Shown here piece after piece: positions 46,449-54,011 of a stretch of 64,000 nucleotides of DNA; within the stretch, counting starts at the first letter, position 1; every line of letters starts with the position of its first letter. Position numbers and translations under genes: made by a program. The notes below the pieces were generated by a model, which saw only the letters and a program-made list of their open reading frames with translations, ran no database searches and was not told the DNA's origin. Source of the stretch: Hydrogenophilales bacterium 16-64-40 (GTDB lineage Bacteria > Pseudomonadota > Gammaproteobacteria > Burkholderiales > Thiobacillaceae); contig NCGX01000004.1 in the NCBI GenBank assembly GCA_002256995.1, positions 83,528 through 147,527 on the forward strand, read 5' to 3'.

Positions 46449-46631
46449 GGTCGTTCTCCTATATGCGCGCCCGACGAGCGGGACGCCGATCAATCCGCCA
46501 TGCAGCCAGAGCACGAAGGCGGCATAGAGCGCCAGGCCGCCGGCGACCATGCGGTTGCGCCAGGGGTCGTTGACGATGGACACCGAATGCGCGCCGAAGA
46601 AGAGGATCAGCCCAAGCACGAGTGCGTTCAT
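46449..46631 (-). pseudogene. Remnant of nnrU with an internal deletion, in frame with the VOC gene
   Basis: The piece starts MNALVLGLILFFGAHSVSIV, the N-terminus of NnrU, and after about 30 residues jumps to LYAAFVLWLHGGLIGVPL, the family's C-terminal helix. About 120 residues between are missing. NnrU is a membrane protein linked to nitric-oxide or denitrification metabolism. The remnant runs without a stop into the VOC gene. The deletion is in frame. Confidence 0.55.
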
Positions 46632-46661
46632 CCGTTGCCCCCGGATCGGTGCCGTCCCGGT

Positions 46662-47072
46662 CTACGAGAACCAGCGCAGGAAGGCGGCAGCCGTCAGGGC
46701 GGTAGCGCCCAGTGCGGCGAGGGCCTGGAAGCTGCGTTTCACACCCGTGCTGCCCCAGTGCTTGCCTCGGATGAGGTAGAAGGCGGCCAGCAGGAATCCC
46801 GTTAATGCCGCCGCGACTTTGGCGCCCAGGGCGGTCATGGCAATGCGGCTCAGGTCCGGCGTTTCGCCGTAGTAGTAGAGGCTGGTGAGGCCGAACAATC
46901 CGCCGCTGATGATTTGCGCGCCCCAGGCGACGAGGATCAGCCAGGCAAATGTGCGCCCGTCCTGCAGGCGCGACGCAGGCCACAGCACGAACACCGCACC
47001 GCCCAGCACGGCGGCGGCGCCGAAGTTGTGCACCACCTGAGTCAGGGCATAGGCGAGGTTTTCAGACCACAC
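46662..47072 (-). CDS. Four-helix membrane protein of unknown function
   Basis: A 136-residue protein with about four membrane helices. It begins with a GTG start (47070-47072), MWSENLAYALTQVVHNFGAAA, and contains VAWGAQIISGGLFGLTSLYYYG. The conserved His in VVHNF might bind heme or a metal. It follows the periplasmic protein gene at 47076 by three bases, so the two are cotranscribed. No family assigned. Confidence 0.7.
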   Translation of the reverse strand: MWSENLAYALTQVVHNFGAAAVLGGAVFVLWPASRLQDGRTFAWLILVAWGAQIISGGLFGLTSLYYYGETPDLSRIAMTALGAKVAAALTGFLLAAFYLIRGKHWGSTGVKRSFQALAALGATALTAAAFLRWFS

Positions 47073-47075
47073 GGC

Positions 47076-47420
47076 TCAGTTCACCGTGACCTGGACGCAC
47101 TTTTCGATGCCGACGGGAACGTGGGCCTTGTTCACCACCTTGACGCAGAGGTCGCGCTTGCCGGACGACAGGGTTTCCAGCGTGTAGCTGCCCTTGAGCT
47201 TGCGCAGGATGCCGACTTCCTTGCCGTCGACGTAGACGTGGACATGGTCTCCGCGCGGGCCGGGATCGACCGCATAGACCAGCTTGTTCTCGTCCATCGC
47301 GTCGAGGGTGGCGCCGTCTGCCGGCGACGTGATCTGCACCTTGCCTTGGGCCAGGACGGTAGCCGGAAAAGCCAGCAAGAGGCCGAGCGCTACGGGCGCC
47401 AGGAAATGTTTTCTGTTCAT
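47076..47420 (-). CDS. Small periplasmic protein
   Basis: A 114-residue protein with a signal peptide (LAPVALGLLLAFPATVLAQG) and a beta-rich body (KVQITSPADGATLDAMDENK, DHVHVYVDGKEVG) that recalls Ig-like domains. Two cysteines (DLCVKV and EKCVQV) may form a disulfide. AAAGGAGCTCGTC precedes the start. It is followed by the membrane protein gene, suggesting a pair acting at the inner membrane. The function is unknown. Confidence 0.75.
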   Translation of the reverse strand: MNRKHFLAPVALGLLLAFPATVLAQGKVQITSPADGATLDAMDENKLVYAVDPGPRGDHVHVYVDGKEVGILRKLKGSYTLETLSSGKRDLCVKVVNKAHVPVGIEKCVQVTVN

Positions 47421-47488
47421 GACGAGCTCCTTTCGATTTTCCACGCGACGGCTCGCCGGACAGGCGCCCCCGCGTTCATGGATGGTTC

Positions 47489-48793
47489 TCAGGCCGCCTG
47501 CTGCTTGTACTCGACCCACTTGGCAACCTGCTCGTCCCAGTCGTCCGAGCGGAAGTAGGGGTTGGAGCGCGGCTGGCTGACCATGTTGGGATCGACCGGG
47601 ATATTCATGGCCTCAAGGAAGTTGCCCAGCCCGATGCGCTCGATCATCTCGCCGGTGCGCTCGTGGTCGAGCGCGTTCTCGGCGAAGAAGTCGAGGACGT
47701 TGCGCGCCAGCTCGTTCAGCTTCTCGAAGTCCTCGTCGGTCTCCAGCTTCATGAACGGAATCACCACGGTACCCATGGTCGCGCCGATTTTCAGCACGCC
47801 CTAGCCGCCGACCAGGATGGTCACGCCGCGGTCCTTGCCGGGCAGCAGGCCGCCGGGGATGACGTTGAGGCAGTGCATACAGCGCACGCAGTTCTTGTTG
47901 TCGATGCACAGGGTGTTGCCGTCGCCGAGGCTGGCCACCGAGGTGTGCGGGTCGGCCTTCACCTCGCCGGACGGCACCACCGTGATCGCCCTGGTGGGGC
48001 AGCGGCCGACCACGTCGTTGTAGAGGTCGTGCATGCCGTGCACCTGGTAGTAGTCCTGCACCAGCTTCTCGTCGACGCGGATGTTGTCGCGCCAGGTGCC
48101 GATGGTGGCCATGTCGGAACGCTGGATCGCGTTGACGCAGTCGTTCGGGCAGCCGGAAAACTTGAACTTGAACTTGTACGGCAGCGAAGGACGGTGCATG
48201 TCATCGAGGTTGTTGTTGATGACCGTGCGCAGCGCGCGCGCTTCGTCGAAGCACGACATTTCGCAGCGCGCCGCGCCGACGCAGGACATCGAAGTGCGCA
48301 GCGCGGGGCCGGCGCCGCCGAGGTCGAAGCCCATCTCGTTGAGGCCGTCGAAGGCCTTCTGCACGTTCTCGGTGCTGATGCCCTGGAACATGATGTCGCC
48401 CGACTGGCCGTGGAAGGCGATCAGGCCGGAGCCGCCGGCCCCGACCCAGACGTCGCACAGCTTGCGCAGCAGGTCGGAGGAGTAGTGCATGCCGGCCGGC
48501 GGCTGCACGCGCAGGGTGTGGAATTCGGACGCCTCGGGGAACAGCGGCTTGCCGGATTCGTCCTTCAGCTCGGTGAAGCGCGGGATGATGCCGCCGCCGT
48601 AGCCGAACACGCCGACCGTGCCGCCTTTCCAGTAGCCCTTGCGGGTTGCGTAGGAGGTTTCCAGCTGGCCCAGCAGGTCGACCATCATGTCGTTGTCCTT
48701 GGCCAGGCGCTTGAGTCCGGTGACGAAGCTCGGCCAGGGGCCGCTCTCGAGTTGGTCGAGCATGGGGGTGTCGTGGGGAGTGCGAGTGGACAT
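47489..48793 (-). pseudogene. dsrA: Lone dissimilatory sulfite reductase alpha subunit with an in-frame amber codon
   Basis: The frame reads DsrA from MSTRTPHDTPMLDQLESG. Siroheme/4Fe-4S cysteines are present (MSCVGAARCEMSC and SGCPNDC), as is the ferredoxin-type CIDNKNCVRCMHC. At 47801-47803 the frame meets TAG (codon 331 of 434), between ILVGG and GVLKIGATMGTV, which are contiguous in DsrA. A single-base change from a Lys or Gln codon would explain it. No dsrB follows, although DsrA works as DsrA2B2. A lone broken dsrA points to loss of function. The start at 48793 has GGAG upstream. A substitution error in sequencing cannot be ruled out. Confidence 0.8.
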
Positions 48794-49010
48794 GGCAGTC
48801 TCCAATCGGTAACGAAGACCTTCCCCAATATAGACAATACTTGATTGTTTTTGTCGGGATAACCCAAATGGGTAGTGCCCGGGTTTGCCGGGTGCATAAG
48901 AAAAATTTCTGGCGCGCAAGAGACCGCATTGGCGGCGCGCTCATCCCCTTGTCTACTGGATGTCCGGTGCTATAAATCCGATCCCTCCATACACTTTCAA
49001 GGAGCAGATG
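48794..49010. other. Divergent upstream region of dsrA and the 49011 gene
   Basis: About 217 bp between two divergent start codons. The left part is AT-richer (TAATACTTGATTGTTTTT-like stretches near 48830-48860) and may hold the dsrA promoter. No operator or other element could be named. Confidence 0.4.
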
Positions 49011-49412
49011 ATGCGTAGACCACTTATGATCCTGCTGCTGGCCGGGCTGTTTTCGAGCGCCGCGCTGGCCCTCGACGATGTCGTGACGGTCAAGCTCGCG
49101 GCGCAGAACAATTCAGGGCAAAACGGCGTCGCCACCCTGTTCCCGCAAGGGGACAAGACCCGGGTGGTGATCGAGATTCCCAACGCGCCCGCCGGCGTGG
49201 TCCAGCCCGCCCATATCCATCTGGGAACCTGCGACAAACTGGACAAGGCGCCGAAGTGGAATCTGGAAGCCGTCAAGGGCGGGCGCTCCGTGACCATGGT
49301 TCCCGTGGCGCTGGATACCATCCTGAAAGACAAGACGGCGATCAACATCCACAAGAGCGCAGCAGAGGCGCAAATTTACGTCTCCTGCGGCAACATCATC
49401 GGGGTGATGTAG
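49011..49412 (+). CDS. Exported CHRD-like protein
   Basis: A 133-residue protein with a signal peptide (LMILLLAGLFSSAALALDD) and a beta-rich body containing PAHIHLGTCDKL, which resembles the HIH-G-C signature of the CHRD domain. AAGGAG spaced six bases before the ATG at 49011 sets the start, although ATG 49008 is adjacent. Probably periplasmic. The match to CHRD is partial. Confidence 0.6.
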   Translation: MRRPLMILLLAGLFSSAALALDDVVTVKLAAQNNSGQNGVATLFPQGDKTRVVIEIPNAPAGVVQPAHIHLGTCDKLDKAPKWNLEAVKGGRSVTMVPVALDTILKDKTAINIHKSAAEAQIYVSCGNIIGVM

Positions 49413-49462
49413 CGGCCGGGCGGTCGCGGCCCGGAACGGCGGCCGGCTCTCCGTGGACGGCT

Positions 49463-50197
49463 CTATCGGCCCACGGCCAGCTGGTTGATGACCTGGTCGA
49501 CGGCGAACAGGCACCAGGCATCCTGTTCGGCCCGGTCTTTCTCGGCCTGGGTGGCGACCAGGCCCTCCAGGGTCACCACGTAATCGTGGGTGTGGACGCG
49601 GATCTGCTCGGGGTGGGGAATCATCGGGTCCATTTCCAGCACCAGCGACAGGGCATCGCTGACTTCATCGTCGTTGTCCTGCTCCGGCGGCAGCACCTCC
49701 AGCGCGTCCACCACGTCGCGACAGCCGGGCACCCACCACGCCAGCACGCCGGCCAGGCGTTTGTGCGAAAGGCTGATGACCCAGCCATCCAGCGTCACCA
49801 CCCCATCCTTCACCGCGGCCAGGATGTCGCCGCTGGCGTCGTCGTCCAGGATTTCCTGCACGGTGACGGTTTCACCCTTCTTTAGCACGCGCAGCGAACA
49901 GTTCTTCAAATCGCGCGCGTCGAACAGGGCAGTTTCAAGGGCATCCAGAATCTCGCCGTCGGCCTTGTGTTCCGCAAGCGCCACATGCAGCCGGTCGATC
50001 ACGCCGCGCACATCGGCAACCGCGGCCGCAAGTTCGAGGGCGCGCTTTTTCGCGGCAATGCTCTCCACGTCGCCTTCCATCACCAGCACGCTGTCGTCGG
50101 TCAGGTCGAGGTGGACGGGCCAGCGATGCAGGTTGATGTGGGGTTCGCGTTCAAGCGCCGCCCGCACTGTTTTGAGGATTGGGTTTCCGTTTTGCAT
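49463..50197 (-). CDS. BON-domain protein with three BON-like repeats
   Basis: A 244-residue protein with BON-type units: LHRWPVHLDLTDDSVLVMEG, ILAAVKDGVVTLDGWVISLSHK, and IRVHTHDYVVTLEGLVATQ. BON domains (bacterial OsmY and nodulation) bind phospholipid membranes. No signal peptide is seen, unlike OsmY, so it may act in the cytoplasm. It is downstream of, but separate from, the AP/EEP fusion gene. Confidence 0.75.
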   Translation of the reverse strand: MQNGNPILKTVRAALEREPHINLHRWPVHLDLTDDSVLVMEGDVESIAAKKRALELAAAVADVRGVIDRLHVALAEHKADGEILDALETALFDARDLKNCSLRVLKKGETVTVQEILDDDASGDILAAVKDGVVTLDGWVISLSHKRLAGVLAWWVPGCRDVVDALEVLPPEQDNDDEVSDALSLVLEMDPMIPHPEQIRVHTHDYVVTLEGLVATQAEKDRAEQDAWCLFAVDQVINQLAVGR

Positions 50198-50250
50198 GGT
50201 GTGGCACCTCCGAATTCAACATAGCACATGGGGTTTGCCGTTCTTGCGCC

Positions 50251-52671
50251 TCAAGGGGTGTCGCCGGGGCCGCCGGGAAAGCGGATTTCCGCGAGCAGGG
50301 GCAGGTGATCGGAGGCGACGCGCGCCAGCGCCGAACTGGGGATATCGATGGCGGAGACTTCAAGCGCGGGGCTGATGAAGATGTGGTCGATGCGCATGGT
50401 CGGCAGGCGGCTGGAAAAAGTGGCTTGGGGGCGGTGATTTTGCGCCCGGGTCTGAGCCTCGACGAGCTGGCCGCCAAGCCTGCGGCACACCGGCGATGAC
50501 GGCAGTGCGTTGAGGTCGCCGCACAGAATCACCGGTTCACGGCACTGCTCGTTTGCCAGCCAGTCGCTGCCGAGCAGGGCCTCGACCTGGGCGGCGCGTT
50601 CGCGCGGATAGAGGCCAAGGTGAGTGTTGATGATCTGAACCTCCCTGCCGTGCAGGTCGACGGCGACCCACAGCGCGCCGCGCGGTTCCAGGCGCGGCTT
50701 GTCGGCGAGTCCGGGCAGCGGACCGGCCTTGACCAGGCGCTGCGGCAGATGCGTCAGGATGGCATCACCGTAGCGTTCCTCCTCGAGGTGCATGGCCGGG
50801 TGGAAATGGAACTCCATTTCCAGGTAACGGGCGATCAGCTGCGCCTGGTCCATGCCCTGGCTGCGCTCGCGGCCCACGTCAAGCTCCTGCAGCGCCACCA
50901 CATCGGGCCGGGCGCGGGCAATCACGCGGGCGATGCGTTCGGCATCGAGCTTGCCGTCCATGCCGACGCAGCCGTGCACGTTGTAGGTCATGACGCGCAG
51001 GCAGTCCGTCCGGGTGGCGGCAATCCGCTTGCGGGCGGCACGGGCCTGGTGGTCCGGGCGCCCCAGATGCTGCAACGCGGCTTTGCGAAGGTCGGTCGGA
51101 CGCAGATAGTCGTGTTCGCGCGCCGGCAGCGGCGTGTCCTGCGGAAGCAGGGCGAAGCCGTGGGTCTCGTCTGGCGAGGCGCCGGCGTGCGCGCCGCATT
51201 CCGTGGCAAAGCTGATCGGGGCGACGCCGTGGCGCCAGCCGAGCAGCACGAGGTCGCCGGCCTCCGCATGTTCGCAGAGGCGCACCAGGTCTTCGCCGAC
51301 TGCGTCGAGAAACGGATGCTGCGCGCCCAGCAGCAGGGCGCGGTCCTGCGGCAAACGGAATTCGCCGGCCTCGGTGCGGGCGCACAGCTTCCCCGGGCCC
51401 GCCACACTGAGCACGAGCGGAACCAGGTGCGTGCGCGCCAGTTCGCGGGCGACGAAATCGCGCGCGTCGTGCGTCATGTCCTGCGGCAGATAGACATGGC
51501 CCACGGGCCCGAGGGCGGCGACGAGCGGGTGCGCCTCCTCCGCTTCCTCGTCATTGATGCCGAGCACCGAGAACAGATGCTGGATTTTCCGGCCGCCCAG
51601 GAAACGAACCCGCTGGGTCTGGATCCCCCCCGCGCCTTGAGGGCGAACGTTCAGCCCCGTGGTGCCCAGCTTGTCGAATGCCGCTGTCACCGCATCCTCC
51701 AGGCTGTAGCCCTGGACCGCCTGGTAGGACCGGACGGCGGCCTGCCCGTGATCGGAATAGACCCAGACCTCGTAGTGCCGCCATGCGGCATGGTTGGCGG
51801 CGCGCCACAGGCGGGCAACGGCGTCGTCGATCCCCTTCAGCGTCCAGTGGGCAAACAGCGAGCGCGGGCCGCGTCGGTGCGACTGTTCGTCGTAACCGAG
51901 GAAATTGATGTGGATGATGGGCAGGCCCCGGCTGATGTCGATCTTGCCGCCGATGACGCACAGCTCGCGCAGCAGGATGGAAATGGCGACCCGCGTCGGG
52001 ATGAATTTCAGTTCCTTGAAGAAGTCGTATCCGCGGACCAGGCCGCGCACGAAGTCATACAGCGCCAGCCCCAGCTCCAGCAGCAGCAGGACGGCGACAC
52101 GCACAAAGCTGTAGAAGTTGCTGAGCAGAAACGCCAGCAGCACCAGCGGGTTGGCCGCGCGCAGCGTCGACCCCCAGCCCATCGCCGAGGAGCAGAAATG
52201 CGGTTCCGCCGCGCCGCCGGCGTAGTTGTCCGAATAGGCACTGCCGCCGGCGAGCAGCGCCTCGTTGCCGGTGCCGGAGAGCATCGCCTCGACCCGCGCC
52301 GCCACCTCCGGGTCGTACATGCGCACGATCCGGCGCGATTCGTGGTCGCGGAAGGAGAACGCCGGGACGGCCCCTTTGACCCCATAGAAGAGTTCGCCCT
52401 GGACTGCGGGCGTCGTCGACGGCAGACCCGAATAGTGTGCATGCAACTGATAGTGCTCGCGCCTGAGCAGCCGCCGCAGGAAGGGCAATTCGCCGTGTTT
52501 CAGGGCGCGTTCGAACTGCGGATGAGCGAGCCCGTCGATCTGGATCATGATCAGCCCCGGCCGCGTCGGCGACCCCTCCGTGACGGGCAGACGCAGCAGG
52601 CGCGCCAGCCAGACGCTGCGACTGAGGTTGCGCCGCAGGCGCCGGAAAAAGGTCTCGATTCGGCTGAGCAT
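50251..52671 (-). CDS. Alkaline-phosphatase-superfamily domain fused to an EEP (endonuclease/exonuclease/phosphatase) domain
   Basis: An 806-residue protein. The first 500 or so residues resemble type I phosphodiesterase/nucleotide pyrophosphatase (GLIMIQIDGLAHPQFERAL, with the metal-binding IDG; IYSDHGQ-type motif VYSDHGQA), with a hydrophobic insertion (residues 180-220) that looks like one or two membrane helices. The last 250 residues are an EEP domain: VMTYNVHGCVGMDG, ALQELDVGRERS, INTHLGLYPRER, LCGDLNALPSS and SDHLPLLAEI, all five catalytic motifs present. It may cut a phosphodiester in a lipid or nucleic acid. It is the last gene of the envelope cassette. Confidence 0.82.
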   Translation of the reverse strand: MLSRIETFFRRLRRNLSRSVWLARLLRLPVTEGSPTRPGLIMIQIDGLAHPQFERALKHGELPFLRRLLRREHYQLHAHYSGLPSTTPAVQGELFYGVKGAVPAFSFRDHESRRIVRMYDPEVAARVEAMLSGTGNEALLAGGSAYSDNYAGGAAEPHFCSSAMGWGSTLRAANPLVLLAFLLSNFYSFVRVAVLLLLELGLALYDFVRGLVRGYDFFKELKFIPTRVAISILLRELCVIGGKIDISRGLPIIHINFLGYDEQSHRRGPRSLFAHWTLKGIDDAVARLWRAANHAAWRHYEVWVYSDHGQAAVRSYQAVQGYSLEDAVTAAFDKLGTTGLNVRPQGAGGIQTQRVRFLGGRKIQHLFSVLGINDEEAEEAHPLVAALGPVGHVYLPQDMTHDARDFVARELARTHLVPLVLSVAGPGKLCARTEAGEFRLPQDRALLLGAQHPFLDAVGEDLVRLCEHAEAGDLVLLGWRHGVAPISFATECGAHAGASPDETHGFALLPQDTPLPAREHDYLRPTDLRKAALQHLGRPDHQARAARKRIAATRTDCLRVMTYNVHGCVGMDGKLDAERIARVIARARPDVVALQELDVGRERSQGMDQAQLIARYLEMEFHFHPAMHLEEERYGDAILTHLPQRLVKAGPLPGLADKPRLEPRGALWVAVDLHGREVQIINTHLGLYPRERAAQVEALLGSDWLANEQCREPVILCGDLNALPSSPVCRRLGGQLVEAQTRAQNHRPQATFSSRLPTMRIDHIFISPALEVSAIDIPSSALARVASDHLPLLAEIRFPGGPGDTP

Positions 52672-52724
52672 GGGCTATTGGCTCACGCCCAGTCTTGAAC
52701 TGCCCCCAGGCCGCGCGCGCTGCA

Positions 52725-54011
52725 TCAGTCCTCCCTTTCGGAAAACAGGCCGCCGCCGAGGGCCGCATCCCCCGCGCCGGCCACGCTTTTCAGGATGTCC
52801 CATTCCGTCCTGATCGCGGTCATGACCTCTTCCCACGCGCTTTCGTCCTTGCCGGATTCGGCGCCTGCTCCGGACCTGAGCGCTTCGTAACACGCGAGGG
52901 CCTTGTCCGCCGAGCGGGGCATGGAAAAGGCCTCGGCGGTGTCGCGTGCGACCTGCTTCAGCTCGCGCAGGGATTCGGAAGGCAACGCGAAAACCCACTG
53001 CAAGGCGGCGCTGAATGCCTCGGGCGTGGCCTCGTTCAGCAGGCGGCCGTTGTGCCGGTCCCGCACCACTTCCCGGGCGCCGGGCGCATCGAGGGCGACC
53101 ACCGGCAGGGCGGCCGCCATGGCTTCGGTCAGCACCATGCCCTGCGTCTCGCTGGTCGACGCGAAGGCGAACAGGTCCATGGCGTGCAGGGCGTCGGCCA
53201 GTGCCTGCTGTTGCAGGATGCCGGCAACATGCAGCCTGGCTTCGAGGCTCGCCCGGGCAAACACGCCGCGCATGGCAGCTTCGGCGGGGCCGCTGCCGAT
53301 CACCAGAAAATGCGCGTTTGGCTGGCTGCCGACAAAGTCGGCGACCGCCCGGGCCAGGAATTCCAGGTTCTTTTCCGGCGCCAGGCGGCCCAGGTGGCCG
53401 ACCACGAAGGCGTCCTGCGGAATCCCCATCTGCCGGCGAAAGGCGGCACCGTCGCCGTGCGCGAAGTGCGCCAGGCGCACGCCGGTGGGCACCACCGCGA
53501 TCGGCGTGACGACGCCGCGCTGCTGCAGCAGGTCGCGGATGCTCTCGCTGGGGGCGAAGACCTGGTCGGCGAGGTTGGCGTAGCGGGTGGCCAGTTCGAT
53601 CGTGAAGCGCTTCAGCGCGGGGGAGTCGCCGGGGACATAGTGGGTATAGCGCTCGTACAGGGTGTGGTGGGTGAACACCAGCGGCAGCCCCCGGCGGCGC
53701 GCGATCCGCACCGCGGTCATGCCGAGCAGGAAGGGGTGCTGGGCGTGCACGATGTCGGGGCGGAAGGCATCGAGCGTGTCGGACAGCGACGGATGGATCG
53801 GCAGCACCACCGAGAAATCGCTGGCGTTGAAATTCTGGATCGCGGGAATGCGCACCACGTCGACCTCGTCCTTGGGCATGTCGGGAAATTCGGGCGCCAC
53901 CACCAGCACCCGGTGCCCGCGCGTGCGGTATTCCTCGGTGAACGCCGTGACCGAGCGCGCCACGCCGCCGACGTGCGGGGTGAAGGTGTTGGTCAGGATG
54001 AGGATGTTCAT
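52725..54011 (-). CDS. GT4-type glycosyltransferase
   Basis: A 428-residue glycosyltransferase of the GT-B fold, family 4. The N-terminal domain starts NILILTNTFTPHVGGVARSV and the C-terminal domain has GHLGRLAPEKNLEFLARAV, ASTSETQGMVLTEAMAAALP, with the retaining E-x7-E motif. It likely moves a sugar to a lipid or polysaccharide acceptor. The ATG at 54009-54011 overlaps the stop of the upstream gene by four bases. Confidence 0.9.
   Translation of the reverse strand: MNILILTNTFTPHVGGVARSVTAFTEEYRTRGHRVLVVAPEFPDMPKDEVDVVRIPAIQNFNASDFSVVLPIHPSLSDTLDAFRPDIVHAQHPFLLGMTAVRIARRRGLPLVFTHHTLYERYTHYVPGDSPALKRFTIELATRYANLADQVFAPSESIRDLLQQRGVVTPIAVVPTGVRLAHFAHGDGAAFRRQMGIPQDAFVVGHLGRLAPEKNLEFLARAVADFVGSQPNAHFLVIGSGPAEAAMRGVFARASLEARLHVAGILQQQALADALHAMDLFAFASTSETQGMVLTEAMAAALPVVALDAPGAREVVRDRHNGRLLNEATPEAFSAALQWVFALPSESLRELKQVARDTAEAFSMPRSADKALACYEALRSGAGAESGKDESAWEEVMTAIRTEWDILKSVAGAGDAALGGGLFSERED

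Noticed and set aside
47801-47803. TAG in dsrA as a pyrrolysine codon
   Set aside because: No pyl gene or known use of pyrrolysine in DsrA; a nonsense mutation or base error is simpler.
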